Shown: positions 1 to 7,405, counted from the stretch's first letter. The stretch: 11,279 nucleotides of DNA from Acidobacteriota bacterium (GCA_021778875.1 JAJYBT010000024.1:1-11279); one strand, 5' to 3'. Program-made: numbers and translations. Notes: generated from the sequence alone by a model not told the origin.

Positions 1-237
1 ATTGCGCGAGTCAATATAGATGGTTGTCGCCGCCTTGCCGTTCATGACGAACATCGCCACGGCCAGCACCGAGGCCCAGAACCCAAACACTACCTCAACC
101 TCTCCCATCAGATGCAGAATTCCGGCATGGGCGGGTCGAGTATGTGCCAGATGCTCGAAGTACCGGGTGGAGAAGGTGTGCAGGATGGCGACACCAAACA
201 GCGCGGCTCCAGTCCACTGAATCGCTGTTGGCGTCAC
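1..237 (-). CDS. Putative Na+/H+ antiporter (Na_H_antiport_3-like), N-terminal part, cut by window edge
   Basis: Read on the minus strand from GTG at 237, an uninterrupted frame of exactly 79 codons runs off the left edge. The start is supported by AAGGAG at 244-249 with a 6-nt spacer. The product begins (M)TPTAIQWTGAALFGVAILHT and continues with a segment containing HAGILHLMGEVEVVFGFW, then a hydrophobic stretch and TTIYIDSRN. From memory this matches the start of the family annotated as putative Na+/H+ antiporter (PF07399), integral inner-membrane proteins of roughly 400-450 residues; only about one fifth is visible. Two hydrophobic stretches (residues about 9-21 and 51-65) fit membrane segments. 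No in-frame ATG lies near the start, so ATG-only searches miss it. The gene is divergent from the amidohydrolase operon. Transport activity is inferred from family naming, not shown here; another membrane protein sharing this N-terminus is possible. Confidence 0.68.
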   Translation of the reverse strand, partial: MTPTAIQWTGAALFGVAILHTFSTRYFEHLAHTRPAHAGILHLMGEVEVVFGFWASVLAVAMFVMNGKAATTIYIDSRN

Positions 238-243
238 CGGCTT

Positions 244-249
244 CTCCTT
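244..249 (-). promoter_or_regulatory. Ribosome binding site of the antiporter-like gene
   Basis: The minus strand reads AAGGAG, then 6 nt, then GTG at 237. This near-perfect Shine-Dalgarno sequence is what fixes the GTG start of the gene that leaves the window on the left. Confidence 0.65.
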
Positions 250-277
250 GCGCTTTCAATTCACCGAAATCAAGCGG

Positions 278-283
278 ATTCTA
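278..283 (-). promoter_or_regulatory. Candidate extended -10 promoter for the antiporter-like gene
   Basis: The minus strand carries TGATAGAAT, that is a TGn extension directly before the -10 hexamer TAGAAT (5 of 6 matches to TATAAT). The predicted transcription start lies near 271, giving a leader of about 34 nt before the GTG at 237. I see no convincing -35 hexamer at 16-18 nt, which is tolerable for an extended -10 promoter. This is a pattern match only. Confidence 0.35.
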
Positions 284-355
284 TCACTGTGTCGAACCGG
301 CAGAGCAGTATCAGGCTCTCCGCACTCGCGTAGCCGCGCAGCGTCCTCGCGGCTC

Positions 356-385
356 CCGACAACCGTACACGACAGCCTGTATATT
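356..385 (+). promoter_or_regulatory. Candidate sigma-70-type promoter of the amidohydrolase-MFS operon
   Basis: The -10 hexamer TATATT at 380-385 matches TATAAT at 5 of 6 positions. CCGACA at 356-361 matches TTGACA at 4 of 6, with an 18-nt spacer. Transcription would start near 392 and leave a leader of about 45 nt before the ATG at 437. The rest of the 238-436 gap shows no other gene or repeat that I can support. Confidence 0.38.
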
Positions 386-436
386 GGGGTGTGCCCGGGC
401 ATGCTTCCCGCCCCATCCACACAATCAGAGGTTTCC

Positions 437-1414
437 ATGCGGCGTCGTGACGTACTTAAACTTGCAGCGTATGGCGCGGGAGCGCTGGCCGTTGGCCGCT
501 CTGCGGCCTCGTTGCCCGGAACAGATTCCGTGCCGCACCCGATCATCGACGCCCACATCCATCTGTTTGATACCGCGCGCCCCGGCGGCGTTCCCTGGCC
601 CGAGAAGGACGACAGCGCGCTCTACAAGCCCGCGCTGCCCGAGCGTTATGTCGCGATCAGCGAGCCCTTTGGCATTGTCGGCGCAATTGCCATTGAGGCC
701 AGCCCGCTGGCCAGCGACAACCAGTGGCTGCTCGGCGTCGCACAGAAGCATCCCGTCATTGTCGGCGTGATTTGCGACATCATTCCCGGAACGCCTTCCT
801 ACATGAGCGACCTGGAGCGGCTCCACGCCAACCCCCTGTTCCGGGGCTTCCGCTACGGAAATTTGTGGAACCGCGATCTCGCTGTCGATATAGACAAGCC
901 CGGCTTTGTCGATGGCCTCAAAGCGCTGGCTCAGGCTGGCATGGTGTTTGAGAGCGCCAACCCCGATCCGCGTCTCATCCGCGCAGTTCTTCAGGTATCA
1001 GAGCGCGTGCCTGGTTTGAGAATCGTGATCGATCATCTGCCCCACGCTCCCATTCCCACTGAGCAGCCGGCGCTGCGCGAGTACCGGGCGAACCTTCATC
1101 GGCTTGGCCAGAATCCCAATGTCTTCGTCAAGCTCTCGGAGATTCCCGTCGTGGCAAATGGCAAGCTTGTGACGGATCAAAGTTTCTATCGCGACTCGCT
1201 GGATGCCATCTGGAATGTTTTCGGAGAAGACCGCATCCTCTTCGGCAGCGACTGGCCCAACAGCGACCACGTTGCGCCCTTTGCAGCAACGCTCGCCATT
1301 GTCCATGGATATATCGCGCAAAAATCTCCTGCGGCAGCCGAGAAATATTTCTGGAAGAACTCGATTGCCGCCTACAATTGGCGCCCAAGGAGACCCGGCC
1401 AGCCCACTCTGTAA
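437..1414 (+). CDS. Amidohydrolase family protein (COG3618, lactonase-like TIM barrel) with Tat-type signal
   Basis: The product has 325 residues and belongs to the amidohydrolase_2 superfamily (PF04909), subgroup COG3618, which includes L-fucono/L-rhamnono-lactonases and 2-pyrone-4,6-dicarboxylate lactonase. Visible metal and active-site signatures are D38-A-H40-I-H42 at the first strand, D199-H200 in VIDHLPH, and D272 in FGSDWPN. RFRGFRYG-like text (FRGFRYGNLW) and YFWKNS near the C-terminus also fit the subgroup. The N-terminus MRRRDVLKLAAYGAGALAVG is a twin-arginine signal (RRDVLK) with a hydrophobic core and no clear cleavage site, so export to the periplasm folded with its metal is likely. 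I chose ATG 437 because AGAGG (427-431) sits 5 nt upstream and the Tat motif begins there; the frame is open further upstream but that part is unlike the family. The next gene, an anion-type MFS transporter, starts 35-45 nt downstream, so the two are probably one operon. The substrate is not determined; a sugar lactone or aromatic-derived lactone is my best guess. Confidence 0.87.
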   Translation: MRRRDVLKLAAYGAGALAVGRSAASLPGTDSVPHPIIDAHIHLFDTARPGGVPWPEKDDSALYKPALPERYVAISEPFGIVGAIAIEASPLASDNQWLLGVAQKHPVIVGVICDIIPGTPSYMSDLERLHANPLFRGFRYGNLWNRDLAVDIDKPGFVDGLKALAQAGMVFESANPDPRLIRAVLQVSERVPGLRIVIDHLPHAPIPTEQPALREYRANLHRLGQNPNVFVKLSEIPVVANGKLVTDQSFYRDSLDAIWNVFGEDRILFGSDWPNSDHVAPFAATLAIVHGYIAQKSPAAAEKYFWKNSIAAYNWRPRRPGQPTL

Positions 1415-1458
1415 GCTTCTCAAGCTTCGCCAAACGCTCCTGAATCGAGGTGTCAGCA

Positions 1459-2832
1459 TTGCGCCAGACTGAATCATCTCCAAGCCGGCCAGCGCTGTCG
1501 CCTGCCTTTGAAGCCGCCGGCGTGGGTGCCGCGCCAATGCATTCCGGCGCATTGCAGCAGGCGCGGGACCGGGCTGTTGCGCGAGCCCTCAGGCGGCTCG
1601 TCCCATGCCTGATGTTGATGTATGTCGTGTCATTTCTCGACCGCGCCAATATCAGCTTCGCGAAGCAGGCGCTCCAGGCATCTGCCGGTATTACTGAACG
1701 AACCTATGCGCTGGGCGCAGGCCTCTTCTTCCTCAGCTATTCGCTGTGCGGATTCCCCAGCAACCTCATCCTGCATAAAATCGGCGCGAAGGTATGGATG
1801 GCCTGCCTGTTGGTGAGTTGGGGGCTGGTCTCGATGGCGACAATGTTCGTCAGCGGTAGCACTTCCTTCAACCTGTTGCGGCTGGTTCTCGGCGTCACTG
1901 AGGCGGGCTTCTTTCCGGGAGCAATTCTTTATCTCACGTACTGGTTCCCCAACCGCGTCCGGGGCCAGGTTCTTGGCCTCTTTTATCTTGCCGTTCCCAT
2001 TGCGTTGATTTTTGGCGGCCCATTGTCGGGCCTGCTTCTCGACATGCATCCCTGGGGTGGGCTGCAGAACTGGCAATGGATGTTCCTCGTGGAAGGGTTC
2101 ATGGCGGTCGCCATGGGCGTCTCAGCCTTCTGGTTTCTTGATAGCAAGCCCTCGGACGCATCCTGGCTTCCTGCCGAAGAAAAACAAGCCCTGGTCGATG
2201 CTCTCGCGCAGGAGGAGCAGGACCGCCGCGCTGCGGGGCCGGCGCTCCTGCTGCCCATGCTGCGCAATCCGCGTGTCCTGCAGTTCGTGCTCATTTACAC
2301 GCTCATTCAAATGAGCACCTACGGCGCGATTTTTTATCTTCCCGCTGAGATATCGGCGCTGATGCACAGGCCCGCCGGCCTCCAGGTCGGACTGGTTTCG
2401 GCCATTCCGTGGATATGCGCGCTCGTTGCCGTGTATGGCCTGCCTCGCGCGGCAGACAGGTGGAATGCGCATCGCGGCCTGGCTGCTCTCACCCTCCTGA
2501 TTGCAGGGTGCGCCAGCTTCGCATTCCCCACGGCAGGGCCGCTTATGGGGCTCGTCGCGCTTTCCATCGCCGTCTCCGGCTTCATCGCAGTGCAGCCGCT
2601 TTTCTGGACGTTCCCCACAAGCTATCTGGCAGACCGAGCCGCGGCTGGCGGAATCGCCCTGATCGGCATGGGCAATCTGGGCGGATTCCTCGCGCCCAAC
2701 GTAAAGGTCTGGACCGATGAATATTTTCGCTCCCCGAGGGCAGGGCTGTATCTGCTCGCAGGATTCACGGTGCTGAACGCCGGCTTGATCGCAGTCGTTA
2801 AAAATCGCAGACCACCGGGCACGAAGCAATAG
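1459..2832 (+). CDS. MFS transporter, ACS (anion:cation symporter) family
   Basis: This is a 12-span major facilitator of about 457 residues, in the usual size range. ACS-family traits are the first span with SFLDRANISFA, the loop GFPSNLILHKIGAKVW in the place of motif A, and RLVLGVTEAGFFPGAILYL in span 4. A hydrophilic central loop (about residues 230-265 of the longest form) separates two six-span halves. Family members (tartrate, hexuronate, glucarate, phthalate carriers) import organic acids with protons across the inner membrane. The start is uncertain. TTG 1459 has GAGG at 1447-1450 with an 8-nt spacer and is used here. GTG 1450 overlaps that Shine-Dalgarno and has none of its own. ATG 1537 would give a more usual N-terminal length but lacks a ribosome site. 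TTG is also the start of the sigma gene in this window, so it is credible. It follows the amidohydrolase in a probable operon, suggesting uptake of that enzyme's product. Confidence 0.88.
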   Translation: MRQTESSPSRPALSPAFEAAGVGAAPMHSGALQQARDRAVARALRRLVPCLMLMYVVSFLDRANISFAKQALQASAGITERTYALGAGLFFLSYSLCGFPSNLILHKIGAKVWMACLLVSWGLVSMATMFVSGSTSFNLLRLVLGVTEAGFFPGAILYLTYWFPNRVRGQVLGLFYLAVPIALIFGGPLSGLLLDMHPWGGLQNWQWMFLVEGFMAVAMGVSAFWFLDSKPSDASWLPAEEKQALVDALAQEEQDRRAAGPALLLPMLRNPRVLQFVLIYTLIQMSTYGAIFYLPAEISALMHRPAGLQVGLVSAIPWICALVAVYGLPRAADRWNAHRGLAALTLLIAGCASFAFPTAGPLMGLVALSIAVSGFIAVQPLFWTFPTSYLADRAAAGGIALIGMGNLGGFLAPNVKVWTDEYFRSPRAGLYLLAGFTVLNAGLIAVVKNRRPPGTKQ

Positions 2833-2910
2833 CGCATGGGCGTGGGCTCCGCCGACGCGCGCAAGTAGAACGCAATGGCTTCGAGATTCCGCGTCTATCC
2901 ATGCAAGACA

Positions 2911-2942
2911 AGGGCGGCCAACCTGGAATGGTTGACCGCCCT
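2911..2942. terminator. Bidirectional hairpin terminator between convergent genes
   Basis: AGGGCGGCCAAC (2911-2922) and GTTGACCGCCCT (2931-2942) form a 12-bp stem with an 8-nt loop. In plus-strand RNA there is one C-A mismatch; in minus-strand RNA the same position is a G-U wobble, so the stem is continuous. It is followed by TTGTGTTG on the plus side and by TGTCTT on the minus side, both only moderately T-rich. It lies 78 nt past the MFS stop and 25 nt past the lipoprotein stop. The placement between convergent genes makes a shared terminator the simplest reading. The remaining gap 2833-2967 holds nothing else that I can support. Confidence 0.7.
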
Positions 2943-2967
2943 TTGTGTTGCTCTCTCGCGCTTCAGC

Positions 2968-5900
2968 CTATGGCTGGTAATTCACCTGCGTCTGTGCGGA
3001 GTTGCCGTTTGCGTCCATCGCTGTTATCTGCCAGTTGTAAATCGTGCTCGTCGTCAGGCTGCCAACGCTTGGCGTGCTGCCGCCTCCCGTTGGGTCAGTG
3101 CCCCAGACAATTGAAGTGATCGTGCTGTCAAATCCATTCGTGTTGGAGTTGTTGCCCGGTATCTGCCAGATCGAATTGCCGCTGTTATCCCAGAGGTTGA
3201 ACTGGTAGATGTAACTGCTGGCGCTGGCGGGATCGGTCCAGGTGAACGTCGGCGTCGTGCTGGTGCTGCTCGTTCCCTGGGGTGCAAGGCTGGTGGCGAA
3301 CGCGTCGAGCACGGCGCTCACTGTAGTCGTCAATGTCTCGGACGTTCCGTCGCTGTACGTTACCAGCAACGAGTAGGCATCGCTCGTGGTTGGCCGGTCG
3401 CCGTTGACGCCGACATAGTAGTCAAACTGCGAAGTCCCGCATTGATTGCATGTGGCAATGTCCAGCGGGTTGACGACATTGGGGCCAGCGGTCAGCGTGG
3501 CGGCGACGGGCAGTTTGTTGCCTTCTCTCACAGTGAAGCTGAGGTTGTAGCCGGTATTGGTACCGGACGTGGATATCTGCTGGTTGTGCTGCGTGGTGAC
3601 TGTGGCCTTGCTTCCAGCGCTGGGCAACGTCAAATTCAACGTCGTATTGCCGGAGACGCTTGTTGCGTTGGATCTGCCTCCCTCATGCGTGTTCGTAATG
3701 TCCCCGGGATCTATCAGACCGTCGTTGTTCTGGTCGATAATCCCGAAGAAGTAATACGTGGACCCGGTGGGCACTTGAACCGAATAAGCCTGCGGGCTTA
3801 TCGGGCTGGCGATGGGATCCGCATACACGTTACCCGTTTTTTGATCGTAGAAGCCGACATACAGCGGCCCGGTCGCCGTTCCTGTAAAGGTCACCGTGCC
3901 GGAAACAGTGTTGCCGCCGGTGGGCGCTCCAATCGTGATGGGGCCAACGGTTGCGGACCAGCCGCTGGTCGAGCTGCCGGCCACGCCCTCCGCGCGGAAG
4001 TACAGGCTGGAGCCATTGCTCAGCCCGTTCACGAACCAGATGTTCGCTCCGCCTGTGCCCGTCGCCGCGAGCGTCTTGCTGCCGGTGACGGAGCTGAATG
4101 TCGAGCTGGTGCTCCATTGCAAGGTATAGGAAGTTGCCATTTCCACGCCGTTGCTGTCCGTGATGGGATTGAAATTGAGGAAGACTCCTCCGCTGATTGG
4201 GCTTCCGTTTTTCAGTGTCGGCCCCGTGGAAAGCGTCACCGCTGCCGGATCGGCCATGGTGATTGCCGCGCTGGTCACGTTGGCGGTGCCCACAGAAACC
4301 GAGGCGGATCCGGACGGGTCGTTCGTATTGGTCGCGCCGAAGCCGAGGGTGTCCATTCCAGCCGCCAGGGTGTAGCTGCCCGGCGGTACTCCGCGAATGG
4401 TGAAGGAACCCGGAGCGGCAATTGACGTCCCGGTCGAGTTGTTGCCCGAGCAGGTGGTGCTGTTCAGCGCCAGATACACCCTGCCTGTCTGCGATCCCGA
4501 ATAGCTCACCGTGCCGGACACCGTGTAACCCAACGCGACCTGGAAGTTTTGCCCGGTCAAGGCCGTGTTGTTCACCGTGACGCTCTGCGTCGCGGGATAG
4601 AACACGGAACTCGGTCCCGCAATCGACGGAGTGATGGTGTACGTGCCGTTGGGAATGGCGGCGAACGAATAGTTTCCGCTGCCGTCAGTGGTTGTGGTTT
4701 GAACGGGATTTGTGTTGATGCTCACCGTGATCGTGGGCACCGTCCCGCCGCTTCCGCAGAAGTTGCTGAGATTGACTTGGCCGCTTACCTGGGAGCCCGC
4801 GCTGTTGACCGTGATGGAGTAGCTGTCAGGGCCGGCCGTGGTGTTGGTGCTGTCTTTCACCGCGACGTTCGACAGTGTCACTGAGGTGGTCGTGGTCGGT
4901 GTTCCGCCGATGCTCAGCGTGTTGCCGCCGGTGTTGGTGGCGCTCAGGCCATTCGACAGAGCCAGCGGCGTCCCGGTGACCGTAACGCCGTTGATGGTCC
5001 ACGTGTACGGGCCCACGCCGCCCGCAGCGTTGATTGACCCACTGTAGGACTGGTTAACGGTCCCCGACGGCAGGGACCCGGGGGTCGTTGAAGGCAATGT
5101 CAGCGGCGCATACACCACGATCGTCAACGAAGACGTTGCCGTGTTGCTGCCTGAATCCGTGACCTGCACGGTAAAGCTGGCTGTTCCGGTGCTTGCCGGG
5201 GTTCCCGAGATGACGCCGGTGTTGGACACCGCCAGGTTGACGGCGGCCAGGCTGCTTGCTCCAGCGGTCACGCTCCAGGTGTAACCCGTTCCCGTGCCGC
5301 CTGCAGCCGCCAGTGATTGCGAATAGGCCATGCCGGTGTAGGCCGAGGGCAGACTCGTCGTCGTAACAGTCAGTGCAGCGTAGACGGTCACGGAGAGTGT
5401 GGCAGAAGCCGTGTGACTGGCCGAGTCTGTCACCGTCGCGGTAAAGGTTGCTGTCCCGGCCGTAGGCGTGGCCCCGGCTAGAACGCCTGCGCTGGAGACG
5501 CTCAGGCCGACTGCCGCTAGGCTGGTTGAGCCTGCTGGATTCACTGACCAGGCGTAGCCCGTCCCCGTGCCGCCGGTCGCCGCCAGCGTTTGCGAATACG
5601 CCACGCCAACGGTGCCGGATGGCAGTGTGGTGGTGCTGACCGCCAGGGTCGGCTGTACGGTCAGGGAGAAGGTGCCTGAAGCCGTGTTCGAAGCCGAATC
5701 CGTGACCGTGATGACGATGCTGAAGGTCCCGGAGGCGGTGGGCGTTCCAGAGATTGCTCCCGCGCTGGAGAGACTCATCCCCGCGGGCAGTGTCGATCCG
5801 CCGGCCGCCGCCCAGCTCCACGAGTATCCGGTGCCCGTGCCTCCCGTGGCCGCCATCGCGGCGCCGGGGTAGGCCGTGCCCTGGTAGCCCAAGGGAAGTG

Positions 5901-7374
5901 TGCTCGCGGTGGTGATGGTGACTCCCGCGTTGATGGTCAGCGAGAAGGTTGCGCTCGCCGTGTTCGATACTGAATCCGTCACCGTGATGGAGAAGCTGGT
6001 CGTGCCAGCCGTCGTCGGTTTGCCGCTGAGCACGCCACCCGATGAGAGGGTCAGGCCGCCGGGCAGCGTTGACCCGCCGGTCACCGACCATGTGTAGCCA
6101 GTGCCTGAACCGCCCGTCGCCGCCAGCGCCTGCGAATAGTTGGAGCCGGCGTAGCCGACCGGCAGCGTGGTTCCCGTGGTGATGCTCACCGCCGCGTTGA
6201 CGGTGATGGAGAACGTGCCGGTGCCGGTATTCGAAGCCGAATCCGTCACCGTCACGCTGAAGCTTGTGGCGCCAGCCGTTGTCGGCTTGCCGGAGAGAAC
6301 GCCGGACGTGGAAAGGCTCAGGCCCGCTGGCAACGAAGAGCCGCCGCTCACCGCCCAGGTGTAGCCGGTTCCCGAGCCGCCTGTGGCCGCCAGCGTTGTG
6401 GACGTATAGTTCGATCCTACATAGCCCACCGGCAGCGTTGCGGCAGTAACCGCCAGGACCGGATAGCTGACCTTGAGGGAGTAGCTCTGGGTTCCTGAGT
6501 CGCCAAAGGCGTCGGCCGCCTTGACGGTGATAGGGAAGGTGCCGACAACGGTCGGCGTTCCGGAAATAACGCCCGCTGGAGAAAGGCTCAGTCCCGTTGG
6601 CAGCGGGCCGCTGGCCAGCGTGTAAGTCAATGTGCCGGCCCCGCCCGTGGCAGCCACGGAGGCGCTATAGGCTGCTTTGTATGTGGCCCCCGCCAGCGAT
6701 GCGCCGGCAAATGCGATTGCTGGCGCAGGATTGATGGTCAGGCTCAACGCCTTGGTCGCCGTCAGGGCTGTCGCCGCGCCGGAATCGGTCAGTTGGAAGG
6801 TCAGGTTCAACGTACCGGCGTCGGCAGCCATCGGCGTTCCAGAGAGCACGCCGCCGGACGAGAGCGTCAAGCTTGCCGGCAGAGTGCCGCTGGTCAGGCT
6901 CCACTTGTAAGGCGTGATGCCGCCCGAGCCGGCCAGCGTGGCCGAGTAGGATGTGCCAACCGTGGCCGCGGCCAGAGAACTGGTCGTGACCGACGGCGCA
7001 GCCGGAACCGTAATTGAGATCGGCGAGGTCTTGGACGCGTCCGCCACCGAGGTCGCCGTCACTGTCACCGCCAGAGACGAGCTCGATGCGGCGGGTGCAG
7101 TGTAGGTCGCCGAGCTGGATGTCTGATTGGAAAGCGTTCCGCCGCCGCTCACGCTCCACGTCACTCCGGCGGCATTCTTGTCGTTGGCCACGGTGGCGGT
7201 CAGCTTCACCGAGTCCGTCGCATCAACTGTTGCAGAGGCCGCGGTCACGGAAACGCTCAGCGGCGCGGAGCTTCCTCCGCAGCCGGTCAGTCCCAGCCCC
7301 ATCCCTACGAAGACCAAACAGGTAAGAAGCCACAGAGAATTCCACACCCGCTGCCCAAACATCGCTCTTTGCAT
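2968..7374 (-). CDS. Large lipoprotein with Ig-like (He_PIG) repeats, carboxypeptidase-regulatory-like and FN3-like domains
   Basis: A 1468-residue exported lipoprotein of unknown function. Residues 1-31 form a signal peptide ending in lipobox LTGC with C32 as lipidated cysteine, followed by GG, so outer-membrane or surface anchoring is likely. Domains in order: an Ig-like domain of the kind with SVKLTATV (about 38-125); eight repeats of about 90 residues resembling He_PIG (PF05345), 126-858, each with a GGxGTGYTW-like core, LPxGLxLS, a GxxSGTPTxxG turn and TVTDSxSNT; two prealbumin/CarboxypepD_reg-like domains (860-948 with DGSGNYSF, and 949-1042); an FN3-like domain (1045-1150); a third CarboxypepD_reg-like domain (1155-1250) containing DQNNDGLIDPGD at 1214-1225, an EF-hand/dockerin-type calcium loop; an unassigned segment with CNQC at 1309-1312; and a C-terminal FN3/Ig-like domain (about 1364-1468). 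Serine, threonine and glycine dominate and no catalytic motif is visible. ATG 7374 is chosen because GGAGG (7383-7387) lies 8 nt upstream; TTG 7380 is too close. Adhesion or a structural surface role is inference. Confidence 0.86.
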   Translation of the reverse strand: MQRAMFGQRVWNSLWLLTCLVFVGMGLGLTGCGGSSAPLSVSVTAASATVDATDSVKLTATVANDKNAAGVTWSVSGGGTLSNQTSSSATYTAPAASSSSLAVTVTATSVADASKTSPISITVPAAPSVTTSSLAAATVGTSYSATLAGSGGITPYKWSLTSGTLPASLTLSSGGVLSGTPMAADAGTLNLTFQLTDSGAATALTATKALSLTINPAPAIAFAGASLAGATYKAAYSASVAATGGAGTLTYTLASGPLPTGLSLSPAGVISGTPTVVGTFPITVKAADAFGDSGTQSYSLKVSYPVLAVTAATLPVGYVGSNYTSTTLAATGGSGTGYTWAVSGGSSLPAGLSLSTSGVLSGKPTTAGATSFSVTVTDSASNTGTGTFSITVNAAVSITTGTTLPVGYAGSNYSQALAATGGSGTGYTWSVTGGSTLPGGLTLSSGGVLSGKPTTAGTTSFSITVTDSVSNTASATFSLTINAGVTITTASTLPLGYQGTAYPGAAMAATGGTGTGYSWSWAAAGGSTLPAGMSLSSAGAISGTPTASGTFSIVITVTDSASNTASGTFSLTVQPTLAVSTTTLPSGTVGVAYSQTLAATGGTGTGYAWSVNPAGSTSLAAVGLSVSSAGVLAGATPTAGTATFTATVTDSASHTASATLSVTVYAALTVTTTSLPSAYTGMAYSQSLAAAGGTGTGYTWSVTAGASSLAAVNLAVSNTGVISGTPASTGTASFTVQVTDSGSNTATSSLTIVVYAPLTLPSTTPGSLPSGTVNQSYSGSINAAGGVGPYTWTINGVTVTGTPLALSNGLSATNTGGNTLSIGGTPTTTTSVTLSNVAVKDSTNTTAGPDSYSITVNSAGSQVSGQVNLSNFCGSGGTVPTITVSINTNPVQTTTTDGSGNYSFAAIPNGTYTITPSIAGPSSVFYPATQSVTVNNTALTGQNFQVALGYTVSGTVSYSGSQTGRVYLALNSTTCSGNNSTGTSIAAPGSFTIRGVPPGSYTLAAGMDTLGFGATNTNDPSGSASVSVGTANVTSAAITMADPAAVTLSTGPTLKNGSPISGGVFLNFNPITDSNGVEMATSYTLQWSTSSTFSSVTGSKTLAATGTGGANIWFVNGLSNGSSLYFRAEGVAGSSTSGWSATVGPITIGAPTGGNTVSGTVTFTGTATGPLYVGFYDQKTGNVYADPIASPISPQAYSVQVPTGSTYYFFGIIDQNNDGLIDPGDITNTHEGGRSNATSVSGNTTLNLTLPSAGSKATVTTQHNQQISTSGTNTGYNLSFTVREGNKLPVAATLTAGPNVVNPLDIATCNQCGTSQFDYYVGVNGDRPTTSDAYSLLVTYSDGTSETLTTTVSAVLDAFATSLAPQGTSSTSTTPTFTWTDPASASSYIYQFNLWDNSGNSIWQIPGNNSNTNGFDSTITSIVWGTDPTGGGSTPSVGSLTTSTIYNWQITAMDANGNSAQTQVNYQP
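3700..3735 (-). other. Calcium-loop-like motif (EF-hand/dockerin type) in the lipoprotein
   Basis: Residues 1214-1225 of the lipoprotein read DQNNDGLIDPGD. This has acidic or amide residues at loop positions 1, 3, 5, 9 and 12 and glycine at 6, the DxNxDGxxDxxD pattern that binds calcium in dockerins and bacterial EF-hand-like loops. Only one such loop is visible, inside the third carboxypeptidase-regulatory-like domain. Calcium binding is inferred from the pattern. Confidence 0.6.
5107..6459 (-). repeat. Tandem He_PIG-type domain repeats (units 3-7 of eight)
   Basis: Five consecutive units of about 90 codons (near 265-275 bp each) in the lipoprotein share the order LP-GY/TxG, AATGG(S/T)GTGY, a W-S core, LS-x(2)-G-xxSG, and TVTDSxSxTxxxxxS. 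Units 3 and 4 (residues about 306-484) are most alike: both have LPVGYxGSNY, AATGGSGTGYTW and LSGKPTTAG. The similarity is visible in DNA as well: the plus strand has GAATCCGTCACCGT or a close variant once per unit, near 5698, 5972 and 6239. Units 1, 2 and 8 (6460-6999 and 4801-5106) are more diverged. Such arrays arise by duplication and can change copy number. Confidence 0.8.
7279..7374 (-). other. Lipoprotein signal peptide and lipobox
   Basis: The N-terminus MQRAMFGQRVWN carries two arginines, followed by a hydrophobic core (residues about 13-29) and the lipobox L29-T-G-C32. Signal peptidase II would cut before C32. The residues after the cysteine are GGSS, with no aspartate at +2, so by the classical rule the protein would be sorted to the outer membrane; that rule is from Enterobacteria and may not hold here. 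Confidence 0.8.
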
Positions 7375-7382
7375 CGACAATG

Positions 7383-7387
7383 CCTCC
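7383..7387 (-). promoter_or_regulatory. Ribosome binding site deciding the lipoprotein start
   Basis: The minus strand has GGAGG followed by 8 nt and ATG at 7374. The in-frame TTG at 7380 lies only 2 nt behind the Shine-Dalgarno and is therefore unlikely to be the start. Confidence 0.8.
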
Positions 7388-7405
7388 GGAATTCTGGGGC
7401 CTTGG

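Noticed and set aside
248..436. Upstream extension of the amidohydrolase frame
   Set aside because: The frame is open, but the extension covers a candidate promoter, is unlike the family, and would bury the Tat signal inside the protein. ATG 437 has its own ribosome site.
144..770. Plus-strand frame spanning the antiporter start, the intergenic region and the hydrolase start
   Set aside because: It has a low-complexity Arg/Ser/Pro composition, conflicts with two supported genes and has no ribosome site or motif.
3442..4425. A 327-codon plus-strand frame and shorter ones inside the lipoprotein gene
   Set aside because: They are antisense to the domain-rich lipoprotein, their sequence mirrors the Thr/Ser/Gly-rich codons of the opposite strand, and no family is recognisable.
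5054..6091. A 345-codon minus-strand frame overlapping the repeat array
   Set aside because: It is an alternative frame of the repeats in the lipoprotein gene; its apparent repeats and its high arginine, histidine and glycine content are by-products of the real frame.
5107..6459. Repeats considered as CRISPR or a mobile element
   Set aside because: Units are about 270 bp, in frame and encode a known domain type; there are no spacers of equal length, no terminal inverted repeats and no transposase.
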